Of a DNA stretch of 64,000 nucleotides, positions 15,679 through 24,332 are shown piece by piece. A program made the position numbers and the translations under genes. The stretch is from Bacillota bacterium (GTDB lineage Bacteria; Bacillota; Clostridia; Christensenellales; UMGS416). The stretch spans positions 62,001 through 126,000 of the forward strand of contig JAEZSE010000024.1 of NCBI GenBank assembly GCA_023421955.1. The letters run 5' to 3'. Below the pieces are notes generated by a model. It was not told the origin of the DNA and did not search any database. It was given only the letters and a program-made list of their open reading frames with translations. The first letter of the stretch is position 1; each line of letters opens with the position of its first letter.

Positions 15679-16809
15679 ATGAAAGTTGATTTTCTGAATG
15701 CCCTTGACGAAATAGAAAAAGAGAGAGGGATCGGCAAGGATGTATTGCTGGAGGCTATCGAGGCCGCCCTTGCCGCCGCATACAAACGCAATTATGGAAG
15801 CGAGCAGAATGTTCGCGTGAATGTTTCCCGCGAGAGCGGTGACATCAAGGTGTATAACCTTCGAAATGTTGTAGAAGAGGTTACCAATCCAGAGACCGAG
15901 GTGAGCCTGGAGGAAGCCAAGAGCATCGCAACCCGTTATCGTGTGGGCGATATTGTAGAGCGTGAGGTTTCCACCAGCGACTTTGGCCGCATCGCGGCTC
16001 AGACCGCCAAGCAGGTGATCGTGCAGCGCATTCGCGAAGCCGAGCGCGGCGTGATCTTCGATGAGTTTCAGGAAAAGCAGGATGAGATTGTCACCGGCGT
16101 GGTGCGCCGTGTGGAGCGCAACAATGTGTATATCGGCGTAGGCCGCAGCGAGTGCTACCTGCCGCCGTCGGAGCAAGCCCGTGGCGAGCGCTATCTTGTC
16201 AATGACCGCCTGAGGGTTTATGTGGTGGAGGTCCGCCGCACCAACAAGGGCCCGCAGGTGATCGTGAGCCGGTCCCACCCGGGCCTGATCAAGAGGTTGT
16301 TCGAAAACGAAGTGCCGGAGATCAAGACCGGTGTGGTAGAAATCCGCGGCATCACCCGCGAGGCCGGTTACCGTACCAAGATGGCTGTCTATTCCCGCGA
16401 CGAGGAAGTGGACCCGGTGGGCGCCTGCGTGGGCCAGCGCGGCATGCGTGTGGAGCGCGTCGTGGCCGAGCTTGGCAATGAGCGCATTGACATCGTGCCC
16501 TGGAGTGACGACCCTGCCGAATACATTGCCAATGCCTTAAGCCCGGCCAAGGTGAGCATGGTTCGCCTGAATGAGCGTGACAAGATTGCCCGCATCATCG
16601 TGGCGGACAACCAGCTGTCGCTGGCCATTGGCCGTGAGGGTCAAAATGCCCGCCTGGCCGCAAAGCTCACCGGCTGGAAGATTGATATCAAGAGCCAATC
16701 GCAGGTGATGGCCGCCGCTGCCGAAGAGGCGATGATGGAAGAGGCCGAAGAGTATGAAGAGGCCGAAGAGTATGAGGAATCTGACGAGTCACAAGGCTCT
16801 GAGGAATAA
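15679..16809 (+). CDS. nusA: Transcription termination/antitermination factor NusA
   Basis: 376 residues: N-terminal RNA polymerase-binding domain (1-125), S1 domain (about 133-200, starting DEIVTGVVRRVERNN), then two KH domains (PVGACVGQRGMRVERVVAELG and LAIGREGQNARLAAKLTGW). The tail is a highly acidic repeat, EEYEEAEEYEE, without the C-terminal repeats of enteric NusA. It controls pausing, termination and antitermination. ATG with GAGGAG upstream. Confidence 0.96.
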   Translation: MKVDFLNALDEIEKERGIGKDVLLEAIEAALAAAYKRNYGSEQNVRVNVSRESGDIKVYNLRNVVEEVTNPETEVSLEEAKSIATRYRVGDIVEREVSTSDFGRIAAQTAKQVIVQRIREAERGVIFDEFQEKQDEIVTGVVRRVERNNVYIGVGRSECYLPPSEQARGERYLVNDRLRVYVVEVRRTNKGPQVIVSRSHPGLIKRLFENEVPEIKTGVVEIRGITREAGYRTKMAVYSRDEEVDPVGACVGQRGMRVERVVAELGNERIDIVPWSDDPAEYIANALSPAKVSMVRLNERDKIARIIVADNQLSLAIGREGQNARLAAKLTGWKIDIKSQSQVMAAAAEEAMMEEAEEYEEAEEYEESDESQGSEE

Positions 16810-16824
16810 CCCGGAGGTGCGCCT

Positions 16825-17100
16825 GTGAAGACCAGGAAGGTTCCCATGCGCATGTGCACCGGCTGCCGGGAGCGCAAGGCCAAAAAGGAATTGATTCGGG
16901 TGGTCCGTACGCCGGAGGGAGAGGTCACCATAGACCGTACAGGCCGCAAAAATGGCCGGGGCGCATATCTATGTATGGACAATGTGGCTTGCCTGGAGAA
17001 GGCAGTGAAGACCAAGATGCTGGAGCGATCGCTGGAGACGCCTATCGGGGCGGAGCTCTACGAAAAGCTTCGCGGGGAGTTGACCGAAACCAATGAATGA
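16825..17100 (+). CDS. rnpM: YlxR/RnpM family RNA-binding protein
   Basis: A 91-residue basic protein with the YlxR signature MCTGCRERKAKKELIRVVR and GRGAYLC. B. subtilis YlxR (renamed RnpM) binds RNase P RNA and modulates its activity. GTG start behind CCGGAGGTG; its end overlaps the next gene by eight bases. Confidence 0.9.
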   Translation: MKTRKVPMRMCTGCRERKAKKELIRVVRTPEGEVTIDRTGRKNGRGAYLCMDNVACLEKAVKTKMLERSLETPIGAELYEKLRGELTETNE

Positions 17101-17398
17101 GCGCCTGAAAGGCATGATCGGGTTGGCCATCAAGGCCGGCCGCGCGGTTTCGGGAGGTTTTGCCGTGCAGGGCCTCGTGATACGGGGCAAAGCAAAACTG
17201 GTGCTGGTCGATGGCAGAGCCGCTCCAAACACAGTGCGGCAGTATACAGCGATGTGTGAAAACAACCATGTGCCATGCATCGTATTGAAGGAAGAGGGCC
17301 TGTTGGAGCAGCTGACCAGCCGTGACAACAGGACTGTGATGGCGATTGTCGACGGCGGGTTTGCCGAGGCGATACAGGAGATTTTGAGGAAAGAATAA
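17093..17398 (+). CDS. ylxQ: L7Ae/L30e-family RNA-binding protein YlxQ
   Basis: 101 residues with the ribosomal L7Ae-like fold signature: KGMIGLAIKAGRAVSGG, LVLVDGRAAPNT and VPCIVL. YlxQ-type proteins bind kink-turn RNA and sit between ylxR and infB in Firmicutes, as here. The ATG lies within the last codons of rnpM, so translation is coupled. Confidence 0.9.
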   Translation: MNERLKGMIGLAIKAGRAVSGGFAVQGLVIRGKAKLVLVDGRAAPNTVRQYTAMCENNHVPCIVLKEEGLLEQLTSRDNRTVMAIVDGGFAEAIQEILRKE

Positions 17399-17418
17399 CC
17401 CCGGGGGTGTGCAAGCGA

Positions 17419-20400
17419 ATGTCCAATCCACTGAGCAAAACGGCCAGCGAGCTCAAGGCTTCCTCCAATATGCTTCTCGATAGGATCGGGGAGACTCGCC
17501 GGAGGGCCCATGACGCCGTATTGAGCCTACGCGACCTCGAAGAGGCGATCAAGGGCAGAATACGGGATGATCATGAGCGCGCAAGGGCGATGGAAGCGCT
17601 GGAGCAGGAAATGCCCCAGGCTGATGAGCCCGCCGTTGCAGTCAAGGCAAAACCGGAGCCGGTAGCGTCCCCGGAGATTTTCTTTGAGCCGGTAGCGGTA
17701 GAGCCGGAGCCCACCCCCGAACCGGTCAGGCGGGCAGAAGTGCCTGCCCACGTACCGGAGGCGGAGGTTGCGGAAAAGGCCCCCGAGATAAGCAAGGAAC
17801 CGGAACCCAAGCCGGTGCTTCAGCCGGAGCCAAAGGCCGAAGAGCCCAAGATAACCCCTATCGCGGAGCCTGAAAAGGTTGCTCCGGAGGTTGCTGCTGC
17901 ACCAGCGGTCCAACCGCCGAAGGAGACCAGAGCAGTGCCTGAGTTCCCGAAAGCGGAGATCCCCCAGGAGAGGCCCAAGCCGGTGTTCCCAAGGGCCGAG
18001 CCGCCAAAGGAACGCATCTATACCCCCCGGCCAGACAGCCAGCCCCGTCCGTCCTACGGCCGTGACGACCGGCAGCCTTTCCGTCCTGACGACCGCAGGC
18101 CCAGTGCCAATGGCACATTCCAGCCCCGCGTGGGAGCCAACGGCCCGTTCATCCCCAAGACGCCCCCGGTGGGAGCCAACGGCGCGTTTATCGCCAAGCC
18201 CCGTCCGGAAGGCCAACAGGGCACATTCCAGCCGCGCGTGGGAGCCAACGGCGCGTTTATCGCCAAGCCCCGCCCGGAGGGCCAGCAGGGCACGTTCCAA
18301 CCACGCGTGGGAGCCAACGGCGCCTTCATTCCCAAGCCCAGGCCCGAGGGTCAGAGTGCTCCTGCCCGTCCTGGTGGTTACCGCCCCAGCGCTGGCGCTA
18401 GCAGCGGCGGGTTCGGCCAGAGGCCGGTGTCTGAACGCGACATCAAAAAGCAACTTCAGGTCACGCCCACCCAGCAAAAAGAGCGTGTGAGCAATTATGA
18501 CCCGAACAAAACAGATCTTCGCCGCCGCGAAAAGGCTGCGGAGACCAATGCTGATGATAAAAAGAACAGAAACCGCAAGACGCTGCTTACAGATATCGTG
18601 CCTGGCGCCGATATGGAAGATTTCTATTCACCGCAGGGCTCCATGGGTCGCCGGCCGAAGAAGCTGAAGAAAGTGGTTCGCCCCGAACGCATCGTGATCG
18701 AGGAAGCTACCGTTACCGGCGAACGCGTTTCCATAAAAACGCTCGCGGAGCGCATCGGCAAGCCCGGCTCCGAGATCATCAAGAAGCTGTTCCTGCTGGG
18801 CATCATCGCCACAATCAACGCCGACATTGATTATGATACCGCGGCTTTGGTGGCCGGTGAGTTTGGCATCACCTTGAAGCAGGAGTTGGAAAAGAGCTTC
18901 GAGGAGCGCATGGTGGACATCTACGGCGAGCAGGATGAGCCCGGCGGGATGGTGACCAGGCCCCCGGTTGTTACAATCATGGGCCACGTGGACCACGGCA
19001 AGACCTCGCTGCTGGACGCCATCCGCTCCACTCGCGTGGCAGCGGGAGAGGCCGGTGGCATCACCCAGCACATCGGGGCCTACTCGGTGGAAATCCACGA
19101 CAAGCCAATCACATTCCTGGACACACCCGGCCACGAGGCATTTACCTCCATGCGTGCCCGCGGCGCTCAGGTTACGGATATTGCCATTCTGGTGATTGCC
19201 GCTGACGACGGCGTGATGCCCCAGACAGTGGAGGCGATCAACCACGCCAAAGCCGCCAAGGTGCCGATCATCGTGGCGCTCAACAAGATCGACCTGCCCA
19301 ACGCCGACCCCGACCGCATCAAGCAGCAGCTCACCGAATACGAGCTGGTGGCTGAGGAGTGGGGCGGTGATACGATCATGGCGCCTGTCTCCGCTGCAAC
19401 CCATCAGGGTATCGAGCAATTGCTCGAAATGATCCTGTTGGTGGCTGACGTGCAGGAACTGAAAGCCAACCCCGACGCTCCCGCCAGAGGTGTTGTTGTG
19501 GAAGCTCGTATGGACAAATGGCGCGGCCCGGTGGCCACGATCCTGGTGCAAAACGGCACGCTGCACGTGGGCGACTATGTGGTCTCCGGCACCGTGTTTG
19601 GCCGCGTACGCGCAATGAACAACGACTTGGGCAAGAGGGTTGACGAAGCGACGCCCTCCATGCCGGTGGAGCTGATGGGCCTTTCGGAGACCCCGGAAGC
19701 TGGCGATGTGTTCTATTGCGTGGAGGATGAACGCCTGGCTCGCCAGGTGGCTGGCGAGCGCCGCCTGAAGGCGCGCAACGAGTCCATTGGCGGTGCCTCC
19801 ACGATGAAGCTGGACGATCTGTTCAACCGCATGGAGCAGGGTGAGGTGGTGGACCTCAACATCATCATCCGCGCCGATGTACGCGGCTCTGCCGAAGCCC
19901 TCAAAGGCGCGCTGGAGAAACTCTCCAACGAAAAGGTGCGTATCAAGACGCTCCAGAGCGGCGTGGGTTCCATCAATGAAAACGACATCATGTTGGCCAA
20001 GGCCTCTAACGCAATTGTCATCGGTTTCAATGTGCGGCCAGACTCAAAGGCCTCTGACGCCGCTGACCGCGAGGGTGTGGATATGCGCACTTATCGCATC
20101 ATCTATCAGGCCACCGAAGACATGGAAAAGGCCATGAAGGGCCTGCTGAAGCCGGAGTTCAAGGAAGTGATTACCGGTCATGCGGAGATCCGCAATGTGA
20201 TCCGCATTTCCAGCGTAGGCATTGTGGCCGGAAGCTATGTCACCGACGGCAAGATAACGCGCGCCAGCCAGGTGCGCCTGCTGCGTGACGGTGTAGTGGC
20301 ATTCGAAGGCAAGATCGCTGGCCTGAGGCGCTTCAAGGACGATGTCCGTGAGGTGGAGAAGGGCTACGAATGCGGCGTTACGCTCGATGGGTTCAGCGAC

Positions 20401-20457
20401 ATCAAGGAAGGCGATATCATCGAGTGCTTCGCCAAGGAAGAGATCAAGGATCTGTAA
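17419..20457 (+). CDS. infB: Translation initiation factor IF-2 with tandem-repeat N-terminal region
   Basis: 1012 residues, long for IF-2. The G domain has GHVDHGKTS, DTPGHEAF and NKIDLP; an IF2_N module (RVSIKTLAERIGKPGSEIIKKL) precedes it, and domains II-IV follow. The extension (about 60-370) is Pro/Glu/Lys-rich and holds four copies of VGANGxFIxK, the last three spaced exactly 69 bases apart in DNA (from 18169, 18238, 18307). The ATG at 17419 is chosen because the earlier GTG at 17407 lies inside the GGGGGTG ribosome site. IF-2 delivers initiator tRNA to the 30S subunit. Confidence 0.96.
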   Translation: MSNPLSKTASELKASSNMLLDRIGETRRRAHDAVLSLRDLEEAIKGRIRDDHERARAMEALEQEMPQADEPAVAVKAKPEPVASPEIFFEPVAVEPEPTPEPVRRAEVPAHVPEAEVAEKAPEISKEPEPKPVLQPEPKAEEPKITPIAEPEKVAPEVAAAPAVQPPKETRAVPEFPKAEIPQERPKPVFPRAEPPKERIYTPRPDSQPRPSYGRDDRQPFRPDDRRPSANGTFQPRVGANGPFIPKTPPVGANGAFIAKPRPEGQQGTFQPRVGANGAFIAKPRPEGQQGTFQPRVGANGAFIPKPRPEGQSAPARPGGYRPSAGASSGGFGQRPVSERDIKKQLQVTPTQQKERVSNYDPNKTDLRRREKAAETNADDKKNRNRKTLLTDIVPGADMEDFYSPQGSMGRRPKKLKKVVRPERIVIEEATVTGERVSIKTLAERIGKPGSEIIKKLFLLGIIATINADIDYDTAALVAGEFGITLKQELEKSFEERMVDIYGEQDEPGGMVTRPPVVTIMGHVDHGKTSLLDAIRSTRVAAGEAGGITQHIGAYSVEIHDKPITFLDTPGHEAFTSMRARGAQVTDIAILVIAADDGVMPQTVEAINHAKAAKVPIIVALNKIDLPNADPDRIKQQLTEYELVAEEWGGDTIMAPVSAATHQGIEQLLEMILLVADVQELKANPDAPARGVVVEARMDKWRGPVATILVQNGTLHVGDYVVSGTVFGRVRAMNNDLGKRVDEATPSMPVELMGLSETPEAGDVFYCVEDERLARQVAGERRLKARNESIGGASTMKLDDLFNRMEQGEVVDLNIIIRADVRGSAEALKGALEKLSNEKVRIKTLQSGVGSINENDIMLAKASNAIVIGFNVRPDSKASDAADREGVDMRTYRIIYQATEDMEKAMKGLLKPEFKEVITGHAEIRNVIRISSVGIVAGSYVTDGKITRASQVRLLRDGVVAFEGKIAGLRRFKDDVREVEKGYECGVTLDGFSDIKEGDIIECFAKEEIKDL
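18112..18352 (+). repeat. Tandem repeat inside infB (69-bp units)
   Basis: GTGGGAGCCAACGGC recurs at 18130, 18169, 18238 and 18307. The last three intervals are exactly 69 bases and almost identical in sequence, encoding a 23-residue unit (GTFQPRVGANGAFIAKPRPE plus a linker). The near identity at DNA level suggests recent expansion by slippage or recombination, in frame. Confidence 0.85.
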
Positions 20458-20481
20458 TGACCATTAGCCAGAAGTCAGTAG

Positions 20482-20513
20482 GGGCCGGGTTCTGTCCCGG
20501 CCCGTATTTCTTT
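20482..20513 (+). terminator. Hairpin after infB, second copy of dispersed repeat
   Basis: GGGCCGGG (20482-20489) / CCCGGCCC (20496-20503) with loop TTCTGT, followed by TATTTCTTT. The context AGTCAGTAGGGGCCGGGTTC resembles the repeat at 14812-14907. It may partly terminate or process the operon transcript between infB and rbfA. Confidence 0.6.
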
Positions 20514-20589
20514 AGGAGAATCGAAACACATCGAAATCCCTCCTTCCGGCAATGTTAACTACTACCAATGCTAAATGGAGTTGAGCCAA

Positions 20590-20973
20590 TTGAGCAATGA
20601 AGTGCGCCGAGACAAGGTCGGCGGAGAAATTCAGAAAATCGTCAGCGACATCATCACCAACGAAATCAAGGATCCTGCCGTGCCGCGGTTCACCAGTGTG
20701 GTGTCGGTGGAAGTGACCGCGGATATGAGCTATGCCAAGGTGCACATCAGCACACTGGGAACACCGGAGCAACTGAATGGTGCTGTGGAAGCGCTCAAGC
20801 GCGCTGCTGGTTTTGTGCGCCGGGAGCTGGGCCAGCGGCTCACGATCCGCCATGTACCACAATTGGTCTTTGTGGCTGACCGCAGCATTGAGCACAGCAT
20901 CGCGTTGCAGGAAACACTGAGGAAAATTCATGAGAGCCAGGGTGGTCAGACCGATGAGCCATCAGATCATTGA
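20590..20973 (+). CDS. rbfA: Ribosome-binding factor RbfA
   Basis: About 127 residues with the RbfA KH-like core: VGGEIQKIVSDIITNEIKDPAVP, VTADMSYAKVHIST and VPQLVFVADRSIEHS. RbfA acts in 16S rRNA 5'-end maturation and cold adaptation of 30S subunits. The TTG at 20590 has GGAG nine bases upstream and gives the typical N-terminus MSNEVRRDKVG; an ATG at 20575 without ribosome site would add five residues. Confidence 0.93.
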   Translation: MSNEVRRDKVGGEIQKIVSDIITNEIKDPAVPRFTSVVSVEVTADMSYAKVHISTLGTPEQLNGAVEALKRAAGFVRRELGQRLTIRHVPQLVFVADRSIEHSIALQETLRKIHESQGGQTDEPSDH

Positions 20974-21913
20974 GACACTCATAGGCGAACAGGGCAAGAT
21001 TTTGGTGGCCTGCCACCGCACACCTGATGGCGATACATTGGGGGCGGGGCTGGCCGTCTTTTTATGGTTGAAGGCGCTCGGCAAAGATGTGGGCATTTAT
21101 TGTGCTGATCCTACTCCGGCACTTTATCGCTTCCTCAGAGGCAGCGAGCAGGTGCAGGCCGCGCACACCGCGCCCCATCTGTTTGTGGCTGTGGACTGCG
21201 CCTCGGCAGATCGCCTGGGAGAAGCAGGCGAAGCTTTGCTGGCGCGGGCGACAGTCACCGTCAATATCGACCATCATTTCACCAACACACGCTATTGCCA
21301 GTTGAATCTGGTGGACGACAAAGCCGGCTCCACAGCGGAAATCGTGGCCGGTTTGCTGCTGGATAATGACCTGTGTGTGACACCTGAAATTGCGGATTGC
21401 CTTTATACCGGCATCGTGACCGATACCGGCCAGTTTGCCTTTGATTACACCCGCCCTGAAAGCCTGAGGATTGCTGCCCGACTGATGGAATGCGGCGCAT
21501 CTTTCGAAGCGATCTGCGCCAGGGTGTTCCGTCGGCGTACACTTTCCAAAACCAGGCTCATCGGCACGGCGCTCAGCTCGTTGCGGCTGTATGATGGCAG
21601 TAGGGTGGCTCTGCTCAGCATCGACCAGACCACCTTGAAAGCGGTGAACGCCACCCCGGACGAATGTGAGAGCATTGTAAATTTCGCCGTAGAGATTGAG
21701 GGCGTGGAAGTGGGTGTGCTTCTGCGTGAAACACAAACCGGCGACTGGAAGGTCAGCCTGCGCTCTTCCGGTGCTGCGGACGTGGCTGCCGTTGCCAAAG
21801 GCTTCGGCGGCGGTGGCCACAAAAAGGCATCCGGTTGCACGTTAGCCGCACCCATGGTGGAGGCGGAATCAAAAATTGTCGCCGCGGTGCTGACCGCAAT
21901 CGGTGGCTTATGA
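20954..21913 (+). CDS. nrnA: DHH/DHHA1 phosphoesterase NrnA (nanoRNase / pAp phosphatase)
   Basis: 319 residues. The DHH domain shows HRTPDGDTLGAG, AVDCAS and NIDHHFTN; the C-terminal DHHA1 domain ends with GFGGGGHKKASG. NrnA degrades 2-5 nt RNA and dephosphorylates pAp. It overlaps rbfA by 20 bases. The ATG at 20954 gives the family-typical N-terminus; the ATG at 20930, preceded by GAGGA, is a fair alternative. Confidence 0.92.
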   Translation: MSHQIIETLIGEQGKILVACHRTPDGDTLGAGLAVFLWLKALGKDVGIYCADPTPALYRFLRGSEQVQAAHTAPHLFVAVDCASADRLGEAGEALLARATVTVNIDHHFTNTRYCQLNLVDDKAGSTAEIVAGLLLDNDLCVTPEIADCLYTGIVTDTGQFAFDYTRPESLRIAARLMECGASFEAICARVFRRRTLSKTRLIGTALSSLRLYDGSRVALLSIDQTTLKAVNATPDECESIVNFAVEIEGVEVGVLLRETQTGDWKVSLRSSGAADVAAVAKGFGGGGHKKASGCTLAAPMVEAESKIVAAVLTAIGGL

Positions 21914-22797
21914 ATGGCTTTATCAACCTTTTGAAACCATCTGGCATGTCATCCAGCAGCGCCGTGGCGGCGGTGCGGGCAATCACCGGCCAACGCAAGT
22001 CCGGCCACAGCGGCACACTGGACCCGCTTGCCGCCGGCGTGCTGCCGCTCTGCCTGGGGCGGGCCACCAAGCTGTTTGATTACATCATGGAGAAAGACAA
22101 GGAATACCTTGCCGAGCTCACGCTGGGCTTCGAGACTGACACGCAGGACACCGATGGAACCGTGCTGCACCGCGGAGACCCCTCCGGCATTGGCGACGCG
22201 GAGTTCGAAGCGGTGCTTCCGCAATTTCGGGGCACCATCCTGCAGCAGCCGCCGATGTATTCCGCGCTGGTGCATGAGGGTAAAAAGCTTTATAAGATTG
22301 CCCGCAGTGGCGAGACAATCGAGCGAGAGCATCGGGAAATAGAGATCCGCGGCCTTAAAGTGGTGGAGCGCACCGGCCCGGCAAGCTGGCTGCTCCGGAT
22401 CAACTGCTCAAAAGGCACTTATGTTCGCACACTTTGTGCTGACATTGGCCGTGCACTGGGCTGCTACGGTTGCCTGACCTACCTGCTTCGCACGGCCTCC
22501 GGTGTGTTCACGCTGGATAACACTGTCACCATTGAGGAGCTTGCCGATCTGGCGAAAGCCCGCCGTGCCTATGAGGCACTACTGCCGATGGATTACCCGT
22601 TGATGCACCTGCCCAGGGCCGATTTCCCGCTGAAGGGATCGGCAGGGCTTCTCAATGGCATGACCATACCTTATGGAGGCGAGCCGGCTGAGGCGATCCG
22701 GCTTTATGTGGATGATGCTTTTGTGGCCATCGCAGTAGCCGGGGGTGTAGCAGGTGAGGGGTGCCTCAGGGTGCGCACAATGCTGGTACAGCCCTGA
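21910..22797 (+). CDS. truB: tRNA pseudouridine-55 synthase TruB
   Basis: 295 residues. The catalytic motif HSGTLDPLAAGVLP contains the nucleophilic Asp; KEYLAELTLGFETDTQD and SKGTYVRTLCADIG are further TruB blocks. The start ATG overlaps the nrnA stop (ATGA). It modifies U55 in the T loop of tRNAs. Confidence 0.95.
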   Translation: MNGFINLLKPSGMSSSSAVAAVRAITGQRKSGHSGTLDPLAAGVLPLCLGRATKLFDYIMEKDKEYLAELTLGFETDTQDTDGTVLHRGDPSGIGDAEFEAVLPQFRGTILQQPPMYSALVHEGKKLYKIARSGETIEREHREIEIRGLKVVERTGPASWLLRINCSKGTYVRTLCADIGRALGCYGCLTYLLRTASGVFTLDNTVTIEELADLAKARRAYEALLPMDYPLMHLPRADFPLKGSAGLLNGMTIPYGGEPAEAIRLYVDDAFVAIAVAGGVAGEGCLRVRTMLVQP

Positions 22798-22820
22798 AGT
22801 TTGGTATCTCCTCTGCTTTG

Positions 22821-22829
22821 TGATATAAT
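22821..22829 (+). promoter_or_regulatory. Extended -10 promoter before the zinc-finger DUF5655-like gene
   Basis: TGATATAAT with TATAAT at 22824-22829. Transcription would begin near 22836, only 8-23 bases before the possible start codons. Confidence 0.55.
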
Positions 22830-22858
22830 CCAACCATTCTTTTATGATGGGATACACG

Positions 22859-23305
22859 ATGGACTGGACCTGCCCAACCTGCTCCAAAACCTTCAAACGT
22901 ACCAACCAAGCTCATAAGTGCTTTACCGGCGCCAGCCCGGAGCTTGCCTTTCCCGGCACAAAGGCAAAATGGCTGCCTTTGTATCATGTTTTGCTGGAAT
23001 GCGTGAAAGCACAGGCTTCCTTCACCTGTGATTATCCTCCCTCCGGCGGCGCATTATGGCGCAGGCGCAGCATCTTCGCGTCGATGCATGGGGAGACGAA
23101 GGGGCTGTATGTGAATTTTCATTCTGATTTGCGCCTTGCTATCGAGGGATTGATCACAGTCGAGCCCATATCCGCCCACCGTCTGCTGCACATTGTCTGT
23201 TTCGATGACCCGGACCGGGTTCCAGAGATCGCTGGATATATTGTAGCATCTTATCTGCTCACGGAGCAGTCCGGCCAGACCAGGATTGGCGGTGATCCAG
23301 CATGA
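22859..23305 (+). CDS. DUF5655-like protein with N-terminal zinc finger
   Basis: About 148 residues. The N-terminus MDWTCPTCSKTFKRTNQAHKC has a Cys2-His-Cys zinc-binding pattern; the rest (LYHVLLECV, WRRRSIFASMHGETKGLYVNF) resembles DUF5655 domains. Function unknown. ATGs at 22844 and 22847 are alternatives, but the promoter at 22824 makes the later ATG at 22859 more likely; no clear ribosome site is seen. It overlaps ribF by four bases. Confidence 0.65.
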   Translation: MDWTCPTCSKTFKRTNQAHKCFTGASPELAFPGTKAKWLPLYHVLLECVKAQASFTCDYPPSGGALWRRRSIFASMHGETKGLYVNFHSDLRLAIEGLITVEPISAHRLLHIVCFDDPDRVPEIAGYIVASYLLTEQSGQTRIGGDPA

Positions 23306-24201
23306 AGGCATTCACAGAGCTTTTTCCACTGATTGGTGGACCGTTTACGTTGTGCATCGGCAAGTTTGACGGTGTGCACATCGGGCACAGGATGATTCTG
23401 AATACGCTAATTGTAACAGCGGGGGACTACTCCGCCGCTGCGGTTGCCTATAGCTTTGAGCCAAGACCGGGTACACCACTGCTCACTTCCCGGGATGAAA
23501 AGCTTGCGCTGTTTGACAAGCTGGGCATTTCGAGCGTCGTATTGGCCGAACTGAATGAAGAATTGATGGCGATAACCGCAGATCAGTTCATTGGGCGAAT
23601 TGCCGCCTGCGGAAGCTTAAAGGCTGTTGCGGTGGGCGAGGGGTTCCGGTTTGGCCGGGGTGCCGCCGGGGACGTGGCGATGCTGCGGCAATTGGGCAGC
23701 CAATACGGCTTTGACGTGCTTGAGATCCCACAAGTGCGTCTGGATGGCCAGGCAGTTTCCAGCACGTCGATCCGCCAGTGCATCCTGGTCGGTGATGTGG
23801 CGCGTGCCGCCTTGCTGCTGGGGCGGGAATACTCCCTATCCGGACGGGTTTTACCGGGCCGCCAGCTTGCCCGCAAGCTTGGGTTCCGCACGGCAAATAT
23901 TTTGCCGCCGGAGGGCAAGGTGATCCCGCAGTCCGGTGTGTATGCCTGCTATGTGGAGACAGAAGGCGAGACATGGCCGGCTATGGTCAACATCGGTGTC
24001 AAGCCCACAATAAACGGCAGTGAGCTTCTGATTGAAAGCCACTTGATCGGGTTTGAGGGCGACCTCTATGGCAGGGTGGTCACTGTCCGTCTTGTCTCAC
24101 GGATCCGCGATGAAATGAAGTTTGAGTCAGTGGAGCAACTGGCCGCGCAGATGGCTGAAGACCGGGAAACCACGTTGAGGGTTTTGGCCCATTGCGGATA
24201 A
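23302..24201 (+). CDS. ribF: Bifunctional riboflavin kinase/FAD synthetase RibF
   Basis: 299 residues. The FAD synthetase half shows CIGKFDGVHIGHRMIL (nucleotidyl-transferase GxFDGxHxGH) and VGEGFRFGRGAAGD; the riboflavin kinase half shows GRVLPGRQLARKLGFRTANI, GVYAC and MVNIGVKPTING. It converts riboflavin to FMN and FAD. ATG overlaps the preceding gene; no FMN riboswitch space is available. Confidence 0.95.
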   Translation: MKAFTELFPLIGGPFTLCIGKFDGVHIGHRMILNTLIVTAGDYSAAAVAYSFEPRPGTPLLTSRDEKLALFDKLGISSVVLAELNEELMAITADQFIGRIAACGSLKAVAVGEGFRFGRGAAGDVAMLRQLGSQYGFDVLEIPQVRLDGQAVSSTSIRQCILVGDVARAALLLGREYSLSGRVLPGRQLARKLGFRTANILPPEGKVIPQSGVYACYVETEGETWPAMVNIGVKPTINGSELLIESHLIGFEGDLYGRVVTVRLVSRIRDEMKFESVEQLAAQMAEDRETTLRVLAHCG

Positions 24202-24270
24202 GGGCGGGCGGGTTTTGCAGGCATGTTTTTCCAAGACACGTTTTCATGCACTCTTAATCTATTATTTATG

Positions 24271-24298
24271 TTGCTTAACCCACATACTCTGATATAAT
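24271..24298 (+). promoter_or_regulatory. Promoter of the homocysteine biosynthesis operon
   Basis: TTGCTT (24271-24276), 16-base spacer, TATAAT (24293-24298) with extended TG. Transcription would begin near 24305, which rules out the ATG at 24303 as start of the first gene. Confidence 0.7.
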
Positions 24299-24332
24299 TC
24301 ACATGACATTCATTTGGACTGGGGTGAAAGCA

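Noticed and set aside
18112..18352. Regular 69-bp repeats considered as a CRISPR array
   Set aside because: The units are coding, contiguous and without unique spacers.
17527..18477. 316-codon minus-strand frame inside infB
   Set aside because: Leu/Arg/Gly-rich mirror of the Pro/Glu/Lys-rich IF-2 extension; infB is certain.
22798..23301. FMN riboswitch before ribF
   Set aside because: ribF directly overlaps the preceding coding gene, and no RFN-like structure is seen.
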